Below, piece by piece: positions 42,273-50,771 of a stretch of DNA of 64,000 nt. This stretch comes from Steroidobacter gossypii (lineage in GTDB: Bacteria; Pseudomonadota; Gammaproteobacteria; Steroidobacterales; Steroidobacteraceae), in contig NZ_JAEVLS010000006.1 of assembly GCF_016801985.1 (NCBI RefSeq), forward strand, positions 124,001 to 188,000, written 5' to 3'. The position numbers and the translations under genes are program-made. The notes below the pieces were generated by a model, which saw only the letters and a list, made by a program, of their open reading frames with translations, ran no database searches and was not told the DNA's origin. Position 1 is the first letter of the stretch, and each line of letters opens with the position of its first letter.

Positions 42273-43871
42273 CTAGTGGCCGGCGTTGCGCAGGTACAGC
42301 TGCCGTTCTTGCGGCGTGGGCGGCGACCATTGATAGGTCCAGGTCTCGCTCAACGGCAGATTGCCGATCCGCAGGAACAGCCGGAGATCCACCGGATCCA
42401 TGCTGTCGTCCGGCAGCTTCACATCGAACATGGCGCGATAGCCGCCATTGTGCTGGAGCGGTCGCGCCGAGGTGATTTCCACCGTGCCTCGCGACGCATG
42501 GATGACGGGCTCCACTTCCGCTCGCGGCGGCAATGTCGCCAACTCGCCGCCCTTGAAGTCGATCGCGAAGCGCCACGAGAAATACTTGCGTCGCTGACCC
42601 ACGACGCCGCCCAGGCCGGTTCGCGTTGCCACGGCCTTGGCGAGATTGGGCTCGATCGGGGTGTGTGTGCCCCAGTACATGCGATAGCTGTACAACAGTT
42701 CTTCGCCCGGCTTCGGCGGGGTGGCCGGATTCCAGAAGGCCACGATGTTGTCGAATGTTTCATCCGGGGTCGGGATCTCGGTGAGCTGGACCGAGCCTTT
42801 GCCCCACGGCGACTTCGGCTCGATCCACAGGCTGGGGCGGCGCTCGTAGAACACGCCGTCGTCCTGGTAGTTGTTGAAATCACGATCCCGCTGCATCAAT
42901 CCGAAGCCGCGCGGATTCTCGTCGAGGAACGAATTGAAGCGCAGCGTCGCCGGATTGTTCAGCGGCCGCCAGATCCATTCGCCACTGCCGGTATATAGCG
43001 ACAGGCCGTCCGAGTCGTGGATCTCGGGGCGCCAGTCGTAGCCCATGCGTTTATCGTTCTCGCCCACCTGATACATGCTCGTCAGGGGCGCAATGCCGAG
43101 GCGACGAATCGCCTTGCGCGGATACACCGCAGCGTCGACTTCCACGATGTGCGGTGCGCCCGGCGTCAGGGCGAAGCGATAGGCGCCGGCGACGCTTGGC
43201 GAATCCATCAGGCCATAAACGACCAGCGTACGCGCCTCGGGAGCGGGACGTTCGAAGTAATATTCGGTGAAGCGCGGAAACTCTTCGGGATCCAGCGCCG
43301 TGTCGACGGCAAGGCCGCGCGCCGACAAACCGAACTGCCGTGTGTCGCTGGGAACGCAGCGGAAATAACTGGCGCCGAGGAACGAAGCGAGGTCCGCTTC
43401 CCAGTTGGTCACGGTGTGGATACGGAAGCCGGCGAACGACAGATCCTTGGGCAGGGCACGTGCGTTGACGCCGCTGCGGCTCAGGTCGAACAGGTCGGGC
43501 CGATAAAGAATCTCGCGCGCCTGACCTTCGGCGACTTCATACATGTGCACCGGCTCCTTGAAGCCGCGGCCCATGTGAAAAAATTCCAAGCGGAAATTGC
43601 CGCCTTTGATGTCAGTCCAGATTGCCTCGTCGCGATTGAAACGAATCGATTGATACTCGTCGTAACCCAGTTCGATCAGCTCCTTGGGCGCGAGCCGGCT
43701 GGGCGGTACAAAAGGCTTGCTCGCCAGTGCACGCGCCTGCCCCTTGAGCGAGGCGTAATTGAACGGGCGCGCTGGGCCTCGGGTGGGCGAGGCGGCGGCG
43801 GAAGCCAGACCGGAAGCGGAAAGCGTCGACAACAGAACTGCGGATTGCAAGAAGTCGCGGCGTCGGATCAT
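42273..43871 (-). CDS. opgD: Periplasmic glucan biosynthesis protein OpgD/MdoD
   Basis: A 532-residue protein of the OpgG/OpgD family. A Tat signal (RRRDFLQSAVLLSTLSASGLASA, in part) is present at residues about 2-28. The following FNYASLKGQARALASKP, LGYDEYQSIRFNRDEAIW and FFHMGRGFKEPVHMYEV blocks are diagnostic. The protein trims or shapes osmoregulated periplasmic glucans during synthesis. No opgH or opgG partner is in view. The Tat signal favours OpgD over the Sec-exported OpgG. A strong hairpin follows it. Confidence 0.9.
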   Translation of the reverse strand: MIRRRDFLQSAVLLSTLSASGLASAAASPTRGPARPFNYASLKGQARALASKPFVPPSRLAPKELIELGYDEYQSIRFNRDEAIWTDIKGGNFRLEFFHMGRGFKEPVHMYEVAEGQAREILYRPDLFDLSRSGVNARALPKDLSFAGFRIHTVTNWEADLASFLGASYFRCVPSDTRQFGLSARGLAVDTALDPEEFPRFTEYYFERPAPEARTLVVYGLMDSPSVAGAYRFALTPGAPHIVEVDAAVYPRKAIRRLGIAPLTSMYQVGENDKRMGYDWRPEIHDSDGLSLYTGSGEWIWRPLNNPATLRFNSFLDENPRGFGLMQRDRDFNNYQDDGVFYERRPSLWIEPKSPWGKGSVQLTEIPTPDETFDNIVAFWNPATPPKPGEELLYSYRMYWGTHTPIEPNLAKAVATRTGLGGVVGQRRKYFSWRFAIDFKGGELATLPPRAEVEPVIHASRGTVEITSARPLQHNGGYRAMFDVKLPDDSMDPVDLRLFLRIGNLPLSETWTYQWSPPTPQERQLYLRNAGH

Positions 43872-44041
43872 GTGTCGTCCAAGTGGCCAGAGGGGTCGGG
43901 ACCTGCGATAACGCTCGAGGTGGCCCGAAGGTTACCAGCTGAACAGCAGCTGACCAAAAACGTTCAGGTTCCGATCAGATGGCTTGGTCGATAGTGTCTC
44001 CCAAGTCCGGCCCGTCCGGCCGGTGCAACGAGGAGATGGCG

Positions 44042-44545
44042 ATGAAGACCTTGTTTGCTGCAGCCGTGGCAGTGTCGTTGCTGACGGGCACGGCGGCGAC
44101 AGCGTACGCGGACAACGATCGCGGTCGTCACTACGAGCGTCGTCACGACGATCGCGGCAAGGACAGGCGCGAGCATCGCGGCCACCACGATCGCAAAGAC
44201 TGGGACCGCAAGGACCACAAGGACTGGGATCGTCATCGGGGTCACGATCGTTACGATCGTCGCGATGCGTATCGACATGGCTATTGGCAGGGTCGAGCCG
44301 ACCAGCGCCGCTATGACCGGGGTCGGTACAACCCGCCACGCGGCTACTATGTCCGCAGTTGGCGACATGGCGATCATCTACCGCGAGCCTATTGTGAGAG
44401 CCGGTACATCGTGCACGACTATCACGCCTACCACCTCAGCCCGCCGCCGCGCGGCCATCACTGGGTGCGGGTGAACAACGACGTGGTGCTCGCGGCCGTC
44501 GCCAGCGGCCTGGTGGTCAGCGTGGTCAACGGGTTGTTCTACTAA
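44042..44545 (+). CDS. RcnB-like small periplasmic protein
   Basis: The ATG at 44042 is preceded by AGGAG at a normal distance (an ATG 6 bases earlier is too close to that site) and gives 167 residues. A signal peptide (LFAAAVAVSLLTGTAATAYA) is followed by a long Arg/His/Asp-rich low-complexity stretch (residues about 25-90, such as RHYERRHDDRGKDR) and a small C-terminal domain with RGYYVRSWRHGDHLPRAY and GHHWVRVNNDVVLA, which resembles RcnB. RcnB-like proteins are periplasmic and linked to Ni/Co or general stress; here the repetitive His/Asp region may bind metal. The C-terminus ends in VVSVVNGLFY. Confidence 0.75.
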   Translation: MKTLFAAAVAVSLLTGTAATAYADNDRGRHYERRHDDRGKDRREHRGHHDRKDWDRKDHKDWDRHRGHDRYDRRDAYRHGYWQGRADQRRYDRGRYNPPRGYYVRSWRHGDHLPRAYCESRYIVHDYHAYHLSPPPRGHHWVRVNNDVVLAAVASGLVVSVVNGLFY

Positions 44546-44582
44546 CCTGAACGTCACAATCGACCTTTCCAACAACGCGCCC

Positions 44583-44621
44583 GGGTACATGGACGTACCC
44601 CGCCGCCTTCCAGGCGGCGGG
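44583..44621 (+). terminator. Overlapping hairpins after the RcnB-like gene
   Basis: Stem 1 is GGGTAC/GTACCC (44583-44588 with 44595-44600). Stem 2 is CCCGCCGCC/GGCGGCGGG (44599-44607 with 44613-44621, loop TTCCA). They share bases, so the transcript can form only one at a time. Stem 2 is a likely terminator. Confidence 0.5.
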
Positions 44622-44701
44622 CGAGCGGCACAAGTCGCGCCTTTTGCCGCCTCGCCAGGAGGGTCGTGGCACGATGCCCGATCCCGACGCAATTATGAGA
44701 C

Positions 44702-44728
44702 TTCGGTCACGCGGCGAACGTGACCGAA
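44702..44728. promoter_or_regulatory. Perfect inverted repeat upstream of the M48 peptidase
   Basis: TTCGGTCACG and CGTGACCGAA are exact complements separated by 7 bases, 41 bases before the M48 start. The sequence suits an operator for a dimeric regulator or a leader hairpin. There is no A-rich flank or U-run to decide between the two. Confidence 0.45.
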
Positions 44729-44769
44729 TTCCGTAGTCTCGCCTCGGTTGAGCGTCGCGGCGAGAGATT

Positions 44770-46305
44770 ATGGAAAGACACGAGTTCTCGGCCCTGATCG
44801 GGCGTCTGGAACGCCAGGCCGACGACAATCCACAACTGTATGCATTGAAAGTGGGCGCGCTCGCCGCGTTGGGTTACGCGTCGATCTTCGTGCTCGCGAT
44901 CGTCATTCTGGTCACGTGCTGGTACACGTTCAGTCCGCTGTTATCCGGCGAGCGCTTTCGTGCGCCGCTGGTGGTTGCGTGCGCCGTCGGACTGATGACT
45001 TTGGTTGGAATGGTTCGCGCGCTGTGGGTGCGTATCGCCGAGCCTTCGGGCTTGCGGGTGACACGCGAAGAAACCCCGCAACTCTATGCCGCCATCGACG
45101 AAGTCGCCGCGAAAATGGGCGGCGTGCGCGTCGACTCGGTGTCGGTCAGCTCCGAATTCAACGCCTGCATCGTGCAGACGCCGAGCTGGGGCATCTTCGG
45201 CAACTATCGCAATCACCTGGAGATCGGCCTGCCGCTGGCGATGGTGCTCACCGTCGACGAGTTGAAAGCGGTGCTCGCGCATGAGATGGGTCATCTGTCC
45301 GAGGCGCACGGCAAGTTCGGCGCGTGGATCTACCGTCAGCGGGTCACCTGGCACGCGCTCGAATCCAAGTTCAACAATCCCGTCGGCATCTTCGATCAGA
45401 TCCTCGGCGCGTTCTACGGTTGGTACGCGCCATACTTCTATGCGTACAGCTTCGTGCTGGCGCGCAATCACGAATATGTAGCGGATCGGGCCGCGGCGAA
45501 TGTGACGAGCGCGGCGGCCATCGGTGCGGCGCTCACCAAGCTCGATCTGGCGGGAAGATTCCTTTCCGAAGTGTTCTGGAAACGTTTGTACGACCAGGTG
45601 GAGAAACAGCCCGATCCGCCTTACATGCCGCATGCCGTCATGCCGCGCGCCTTCAAGGCGGCCGAGCGTCAATGGGCGCGGCCCGATTGGTTGCAACAGA
45701 GCTTGAAGCGCTACGCGGCGGACGACGATACACACCCGAGTCTGGCGGAGCGGCTGGCCGCGCTCGACATCGAGCCCTCCACGCCGGTGCACGAGCCCGA
45801 ACGCTCCGCGCTGTCGTTGTTCCATCCGGCGACGACATCGCTGGTGAAGTACTTCGATCAGGAATGGCAGCAGGACACCGCTCCCAAGTGGCGCAAGCGG
45901 CATACCGAGATCATGGAGGCCAAGGCCAAGCTGTCGCTGCTCGAGGACGCGCAGACGGCGCAGCTCAACGATCAGGAAGTGTGGGAAAAGGCGCTGTTGC
46001 TGCTGGAAATCGATCGCGAGCGGGAGGCGATGGAGGTGCTCGAAGAACTGCTATCGCGCAATGGCGAACATGCCAGGGCGCATCTGTTGATGGGGCGGAT
46101 GCTGCTGGATCACAACGACGATCGCGGTTTGAAACATTTGCTGCTGGCGGTGGAGCAGGACCTGGAGTTGACCGACGAGGCCGGGCGCGCCGGCTATGTT
46201 TATCTGATCCGTCGGGGACGCGAGCAGGAAGCCAAACGTTTCTGGGCCAAGGCGCAGGATCTCTACGAAAACCCGCGTCATCTGCCCGACTCCATGGTCG
46301 ACTGA
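44770..46305 (+). CDS. M48-family zinc metallopeptidase, membrane protein
   Basis: A 511-residue protein with two hydrophobic helices near the N-terminus (GYASIFVLAIVILVTCWYTF, then LVVACAVGLMTLVGMVRAL). The zinc motif HEMGH is at residues 171-175 (LAHEMGHLSEAHG), and a later Glu ligand follows in LARNHEYVADRAA. The rest (about 300-511) is helical with EMELEEL-like repeats, resembling a TPR-like tail. M48 enzymes such as HtpX or BepA act in envelope quality control. Length and domain order differ from HtpX (about 290), so this belongs to the larger M48 group. A perfect palindrome upstream may regulate it. Confidence 0.85.
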   Translation: MERHEFSALIGRLERQADDNPQLYALKVGALAALGYASIFVLAIVILVTCWYTFSPLLSGERFRAPLVVACAVGLMTLVGMVRALWVRIAEPSGLRVTREETPQLYAAIDEVAAKMGGVRVDSVSVSSEFNACIVQTPSWGIFGNYRNHLEIGLPLAMVLTVDELKAVLAHEMGHLSEAHGKFGAWIYRQRVTWHALESKFNNPVGIFDQILGAFYGWYAPYFYAYSFVLARNHEYVADRAAANVTSAAAIGAALTKLDLAGRFLSEVFWKRLYDQVEKQPDPPYMPHAVMPRAFKAAERQWARPDWLQQSLKRYAADDDTHPSLAERLAALDIEPSTPVHEPERSALSLFHPATTSLVKYFDQEWQQDTAPKWRKRHTEIMEAKAKLSLLEDAQTAQLNDQEVWEKALLLLEIDREREAMEVLEELLSRNGEHARAHLLMGRMLLDHNDDRGLKHLLLAVEQDLELTDEAGRAGYVYLIRRGREQEAKRFWAKAQDLYENPRHLPDSMVD

Positions 46306-46369
46306 CGGGCCGATCAAGAACGACGCGCCTCGCGCCCTCGCTGGCGGAGGCGTCGACGTTCAGTGGCGT

Positions 46370-46576
46370 TTACTGCCAGTTGTTGCGAGTCCTGAACTCG
46401 CGCGCCTGCCGCTCGGCATCGTCCTGCGCCAGGCCATACCGTTCCTGCAGCTTGCCGGCGAGAATCTCGGCGTTGCCTTCCATCTGATCGATCTCGTCGT
46501 CAGTGAGCTTGCCCCACTGCTGCTTGATCTTGCCCTTGAGCTGCTTGAAATTGCCGCCTGCGATGTCTTTGTTCAT
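46370..46576 (-). CDS. CsbD-family stress protein
   Basis: The ATG at 46576 gives 68 residues; the frame can begin four codons earlier at an ATG at 46588, but family members begin with MNKD as here. FKQLKGKIKQQWGKLTDDEIDQMEG, and the repeating QEQYGLAQ-like second half (KLQERYGLAQDDAERQARE), match the small CsbD proteins, which are helical, acidic and induced in stress. No enzymatic role is known. It is divergent from the AK-HSD gene, with a 343-base gap between. Confidence 0.9.
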   Translation of the reverse strand: MNKDIAGGNFKQLKGKIKQQWGKLTDDEIDQMEGNAEILAGKLQERYGLAQDDAERQAREFRTRNNWQ

Positions 46577-46642
46577 GCGATCCTCCAACTATCGACGATT
46601 TACACAGCGCGCAACGCGCCGCGCGCCCTAGTAACGGCTCGC

Positions 46643-46750
46643 ATGCTCACAAAGTTCACTTGTGTTAAATGCTCCAGGCTGACGGTTGCGTTGCACACTC
46701 CGTCCGCATTTGCCTGCCTTTCCTTGACAGCGACGACCCGAAGCCTTTAG
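46643..46750 (+). CDS. Possible leader peptide (speculative)
   Basis: A 35-codon frame from ATG 46643 to TAG 46748 has 7 Thr codons, three of them near the end (LTATTRSL: ACA, ACG, ACC). It precedes the terminator by about 65 bases and the AK-HSD start by 169 bases. Thr-rich leaders control thr operons by attenuation. There is no clear ribosome site, and the Thr run is less dense than in enteric ThrL. Confidence 0.25.
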   Translation: MLTKFTCVKCSRLTVALHTPSAFACLSLTATTRSL

Positions 46751-46814
46751 CGTTCGCGTTGCGCCGATTTGAGTTCAGCTTGCGGGCGCGTAAGAAATAC
46801 GGCTAAAGCGAAGC

Positions 46815-46848
46815 AACCCTGCTTGAGCTTTGGCGAGCGGGTTTTTTT
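46815..46848 (+). terminator. Intrinsic terminator or attenuator before the AK-HSD gene
   Basis: AACCCTGCT (46815-46823) pairs with AGCGGGTT (46836-46843) with one bulged base and a 12-base loop, followed by a run of seven T (46842-46848). It ends transcription before the AK-HSD gene unless readthrough occurs, so it is a candidate attenuator. Confidence 0.65.
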
Positions 46849-46919
46849 ATGTCCAGCCAGCCGCTCTCCCGCCAGCCCTCGTCGACGCGTGATCGAAGCA
46901 TTCGGGTCGGGAGACGGGC

Positions 46920-48665
46920 GTGCATCCATCCATAGTCGTGCTCAAGTTTGGCAGCTCGGTATTGCAGACCGAAGCGGACCTGCCGCAGGCGATCGACGAA
47001 ATCTACCGTGAGTGGCGCGAAGGGCGGCGTGTGATCGCCGTCGTCTCCGCGTTTGCAGGCGTCACCGATCAACGCTTCGCGCAGACGCGAGCGGTCACGA
47101 GTGACTTGCACGAGCAAGCTGCCTGGGTGGCGGGTGGAGAAGAGGAATCCGGCACCAAACTGGCCGCCGCTTTGGTGGCCAATGGCGTGTCGGCTCGCTA
47201 CGTCGATGCTCGCGAGGCTGGGTTGCGCGCTCACGGCGAGCCGCACGAGTCGACGCCCGTTTCATTGAACGCGGCCTATCTACGCGAATGTTTGCAAGAG
47301 CACGCGGTGCTGGTGGTGCCTGGATTCGTTGCGCAAGACATTCAAGGTCGCACTGTGCTGCTGGGGCGCGGCGGCTCCGATCTCACGGCGCTGTTCGTGG
47401 CAAAGAATCTGGACGCGCGCTGTCGATTGCTCAAGGACGTAGACGGGGTGTACGAGAGCGATCCGGCCGTCGTCGAGAATCACGCGCAGCGCTTCAATCG
47501 ACTGAGCTGGCGCACGGCGCTCTCGATTGGCGGAAAGATCATTCAGCCTCGCGCGTTGCAGTTCGCGCAGTCGCACGGACAATCGTTCGAGGTCGCGTGC
47601 GTCGACTCGAATCTCGCCACGCTGGTGGATGCAGGGCCCGATGAATTCGCCGCCGTTCCCCACGAAAGCACACAGCGTCTGCGTGTGGTGTTGCTCGGGT
47701 TGGGGACGGTCGGGTTGGGTGTGTATGCGCACTTGATCCGTCGGCCGGATCTGTTCGAAGTGGTGCGCATGGTGGTGAGAGATCTCGACAAGCCACGCCG
47801 CATCGAAGTGGCGAATCTGGACGTGCCCAAGTCTCTCTTGTCCACGGATGTTTGGGACGCGGTGACCCAGCCCGCCGATCTGGTGATCGAAACATTGGGC
47901 GGCCTGGATCCCGCGGGTGACGTCGTGCATGCGGCCTTGCTGCGAGGTCGCGCCGTGGTGACTGCGAACAAGGCGCTGATCGCGTCGAGATGGTGGGACA
48001 AGCTGTCTCGTTTCGCCGCGAGCGAGCGTCGCTTGAAGTTCAGCGCTGCGGTAGGTGGCGGCGTGCCCGTGCTGGAGACCGTAGCCGCACTGGCTCGTCA
48101 TGGTGGCGTGGCGCAGGTCCGTGCGATTCTCAACGGCACGTGCAATTTCATCCTCGATGCCCTGGAGCAACGGATAGACTTCGGGACGGCCCTCGCGCAG
48201 GCGCAGGCCAATGGCTTCGCCGAAGCGGATCCGCATGACGATCTTGTCGGTCTGGACGCGGCCCGCAAGCTCGAACTCATTGCCCGGGCGGCTTTCGGCG
48301 ACAGCTCGCATTTCGAGCTCAGCGTGCGCGGTATCGACGGCGTGACCGCCAGCCAGGCGGCGCTGGTGCGGGAGGAGGGCCTGACTCTCAAGCTGGTGGG
48401 TGTGTGCGAACGCAGTGGCGCGCACGTTCGCGGGGTGGTGAAGTTGCACGAGCTGCCGGCAGGCGATTTCCTGGCGGGCGCGCGGGCCGAGGAGAATCGG
48501 ATCGAGATCCTGGCAGGAAACGGCGAGACAGTACGTCTGTCAGGCAAAGGCGCCGGTCGCTGGCCCACCGCACTTTCCATTCTCGGCGATGTCCATGAAT
48601 ACTTGCGGGAACGGCGCCTGGCCGGGCGGGACGAGCAGGCGCCGGCCGCGGTGGTCAATGCGTGA
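46920..48665 (+). CDS. Aspartokinase-homoserine dehydrogenase fusion without ACT domains
   Basis: The GTG start (GGGAG ribosome site) gives 581 residues. Residues about 1-235 form an amino-acid kinase domain: KFGSSVLQTEADL, VVSAFAGVTD, GRGGSDLTA, LLKDVDGVYESDP, SIGGKIIQPRALQ. Residues about 255-575 form homoserine dehydrogenase: LLGLGTVGLG, LNGTCNFILDALE, EADPHDDLVGLDAARKLEL. Enteric ThrA is about 820 residues with two ACT regulatory domains between the catalytic parts; here they are missing, and the kinase helical insertion after VTD is also shortened by about 75 residues. Aspartokinase activity is plausible but not certain. It probably leads an operon with the M13 and TPPII-like genes. A terminator precedes it. 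Confidence 0.85.
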   Translation: MHPSIVVLKFGSSVLQTEADLPQAIDEIYREWREGRRVIAVVSAFAGVTDQRFAQTRAVTSDLHEQAAWVAGGEEESGTKLAAALVANGVSARYVDAREAGLRAHGEPHESTPVSLNAAYLRECLQEHAVLVVPGFVAQDIQGRTVLLGRGGSDLTALFVAKNLDARCRLLKDVDGVYESDPAVVENHAQRFNRLSWRTALSIGGKIIQPRALQFAQSHGQSFEVACVDSNLATLVDAGPDEFAAVPHESTQRLRVVLLGLGTVGLGVYAHLIRRPDLFEVVRMVVRDLDKPRRIEVANLDVPKSLLSTDVWDAVTQPADLVIETLGGLDPAGDVVHAALLRGRAVVTANKALIASRWWDKLSRFAASERRLKFSAAVGGGVPVLETVAALARHGGVAQVRAILNGTCNFILDALEQRIDFGTALAQAQANGFAEADPHDDLVGLDAARKLELIARAAFGDSSHFELSVRGIDGVTASQAALVREEGLTLKLVGVCERSGAHVRGVVKLHELPAGDFLAGARAEENRIEILAGNGETVRLSGKGAGRWPTALSILGDVHEYLRERRLAGRDEQAPAAVVNA

Positions 48666-48713
48666 TGAACCACAGTGACCGGAACGAAAAACTCAGTGGG
48701 ACTTGCATACGGC

Positions 48714-50771
48714 ATGAAAAAATCATTGCTGCTGATCGCGGCGCTGGCGCTGCAATCCGGATGTGCCAAAAACGACTCGACGCCGGCCGCCGAGGCCAAG
48801 GCCGATGCGCCCGTGCCCAAGGCTGAACTGGGAGAGTTCGGTCTGGACCTCACGGCGCGCAACCTGGAGGTGAAGCCCGGCGACGACTTCTTCGCGTACG
48901 CCAGCGGCAAGTGGTACGACACCTTCGAGATTCCGCCGGATCGCACTTCGTATGGCCCGTTCCACAAGCTCAACGATCTGTCCGAGGAGCGGGTCAAGAA
49001 ACTCATCGAGGCCGCCGCTCAGGGCAGCCCCGCCGCGGGAACGCCGGAACAAAAGATCGGCGACTACTTCGCGAGCTTCATGGACGAGGCCGGCATCGAG
49101 GCCAAGGGTCTCGCGCCGCTGCAAGAGGAGCTTGCGCGCATCCAGGCGGCGAAGACCAAGAAGGACATCGCAACCTTGTTCGGTCTGCCCGGCTACATGT
49201 CGACCTTCGGTGTGGGCATTTCGCCGGACCTGAAGAATCCCAGCCGCTACTCGGTCGACATCGGCCAGAGCGGTCTCGGTCTGCCGGACCGTGACTATTA
49301 TTTGCAGGACGATCCCAAGCTCGAGGAGCATCGGGAAAAATACGTCGCTTACATCGAGCAGATGCTGACCTTGGGCGGCGTGCAGAAAGCAGCCGACAAA
49401 GCACGCGACATCATGCGTTTCGAAACCGAGCTGGCCAAGGTGCAGTGGCCGCTGGAGAAGCGTCGTGACGCCGAGGCCAACTACAATCCGCGCACCAAGA
49501 AGCAGCTGCTCGCGTATGCGCCGGGCTTCGACTGGCAGGCGTTCTTCACGGCTGCTGATCTGGGAGCTCGAGAGGAGTTCGTGCTCGGTCCCATCACCGC
49601 GATTCGCGACAGCGCCAGGCTGGTGGACAAAACATCGGTGGACACGTTGAAGGATTACCTCACGTTCCATTTGTTGCGTACCAATGCGTCGTTCCTTCCC
49701 AAGCGCTTCGATCAAGCGAACTTCGCCTTCTACGGTCAGCAGCTGCGGGGCCAGCCGCAACAGCGTGAGCGCTGGAAGCGCGGCGTGGCGCTCACCGGCG
49801 ATGCGCTCGGCGAGTTGGTCGGGCAGGTCTACGTCAAGGAATATTTCCCGCCCGAATCCAAGGCCAAGATGGAAGTGCTGGTGGCCAACCTGCGCGCGGC
49901 GTTGCAAGAGCGCCTGGGCACCCTGGACTGGATGAGCGAAGAAACGCGCAAGCGCGCTGAAGAAAAGCTCGGCACGTTCGTGGCGAAGATCGGCTATCCG
50001 GACAAGTGGAAGGATTATTCGGCCTTGCAGGTGAGTCGTGACGACCTGATCGGCAACGTTCGCCGCGCATCGATCTGGGACTGGAATCGCCAGGTGGCGC
50101 GGCTCGATCAGCCGGTGGATCGCGACGAGTGGTTCATGAACGTCCACGAGATCAACGCGTATTACAACCCGCTGAACAACGAAATCGTGTTCCCGGCCGC
50201 GATCCTGCAGCCGCCGTTCTTCGATCCGAACGCGGACGACGCCGTGAACTACGGTGGCATTGGCGCGGTCATCGGCCACGAAATCGGCCATGGCTTCGAC
50301 GACCAGGGCCGCAAGTTCGCGCCCGACGGCAGCCTCACCGACTGGTGGACCAAGGCCGATGCCGACGCGTTCGGCGCCAAGACCAAGGTGCTGGTGGAGC
50401 AGTATTCGTCGTTCGACGCCTTGCCGGGGCTGAAGGTCAATGGCGCCACGTCGCTGGGTGAGAACATCGGCGATCTCGGCGGCTTGAACATGGCCTACGA
50501 GGCATATCACAACTCGCTGGAGGGCAAGCCGGCGCCGGTGCTGGACGGACTCACGGGCGACCAACGTTTCTTCCTGTCCTGGGCGCAGGTATGGAGGACC
50601 AAGATTCGTGACGAAGCGCTGCGCGCGCAGGTGCTGTCGGATCCGCATGCTCCGCCGTATTTCAGGGTCAACGGCGCTGTGCGTAACATGGACGAATGGT
50701 ACCAAGCCTTCGACGTGAAGCCGGGCGACAAGCTGTACTTGCCGCCGGAACAGCGAGTCAAAATCTGGTGA
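48714..50771 (+). CDS. M13-family metallopeptidase (neprilysin/PepO-like), lipoprotein
   Basis: The ATG at 48714 gives 685 residues with a lipobox at ALQSGC (Cys 17). The zinc motif HEIGH is at 522-526 (IGHEIGHGFDDQG), with the third ligand in GENIGDLGG (Glu 583) and a later DPHAPPYFRVNGAV block. M13 peptidases cleave peptides up to about 40 residues, with a closed active-site chamber. The mature protein would be anchored in the outer or inner membrane, facing the periplasm. It follows the AK-HSD gene by 48 bases, and its stop overlaps the start of the TPPII-like gene. A link between a peptidase and threonine synthesis is not obvious from the sequence. Confidence 0.9.
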   Translation: MKKSLLLIAALALQSGCAKNDSTPAAEAKADAPVPKAELGEFGLDLTARNLEVKPGDDFFAYASGKWYDTFEIPPDRTSYGPFHKLNDLSEERVKKLIEAAAQGSPAAGTPEQKIGDYFASFMDEAGIEAKGLAPLQEELARIQAAKTKKDIATLFGLPGYMSTFGVGISPDLKNPSRYSVDIGQSGLGLPDRDYYLQDDPKLEEHREKYVAYIEQMLTLGGVQKAADKARDIMRFETELAKVQWPLEKRRDAEANYNPRTKKQLLAYAPGFDWQAFFTAADLGAREEFVLGPITAIRDSARLVDKTSVDTLKDYLTFHLLRTNASFLPKRFDQANFAFYGQQLRGQPQQRERWKRGVALTGDALGELVGQVYVKEYFPPESKAKMEVLVANLRAALQERLGTLDWMSEETRKRAEEKLGTFVAKIGYPDKWKDYSALQVSRDDLIGNVRRASIWDWNRQVARLDQPVDRDEWFMNVHEINAYYNPLNNEIVFPAAILQPPFFDPNADDAVNYGGIGAVIGHEIGHGFDDQGRKFAPDGSLTDWWTKADADAFGAKTKVLVEQYSSFDALPGLKVNGATSLGENIGDLGGLNMAYEAYHNSLEGKPAPVLDGLTGDQRFFLSWAQVWRTKIRDEALRAQVLSDPHAPPYFRVNGAVRNMDEWYQAFDVKPGDKLYLPPEQRVKIW

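Larger units (their letters stand above)
46577..46919. other. 343-base divergent region before the AK-HSD gene
   Basis: No complete gene is present. It contains a possible Thr-containing leader ORF (46643-46750), a TTGACA motif at 46724-46729 without a good -10 box, and an intrinsic terminator (46815-46848) about 72 bases before the GTG start of the AK-HSD gene. The terminator may end a short leader RNA. Confidence 0.6.
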
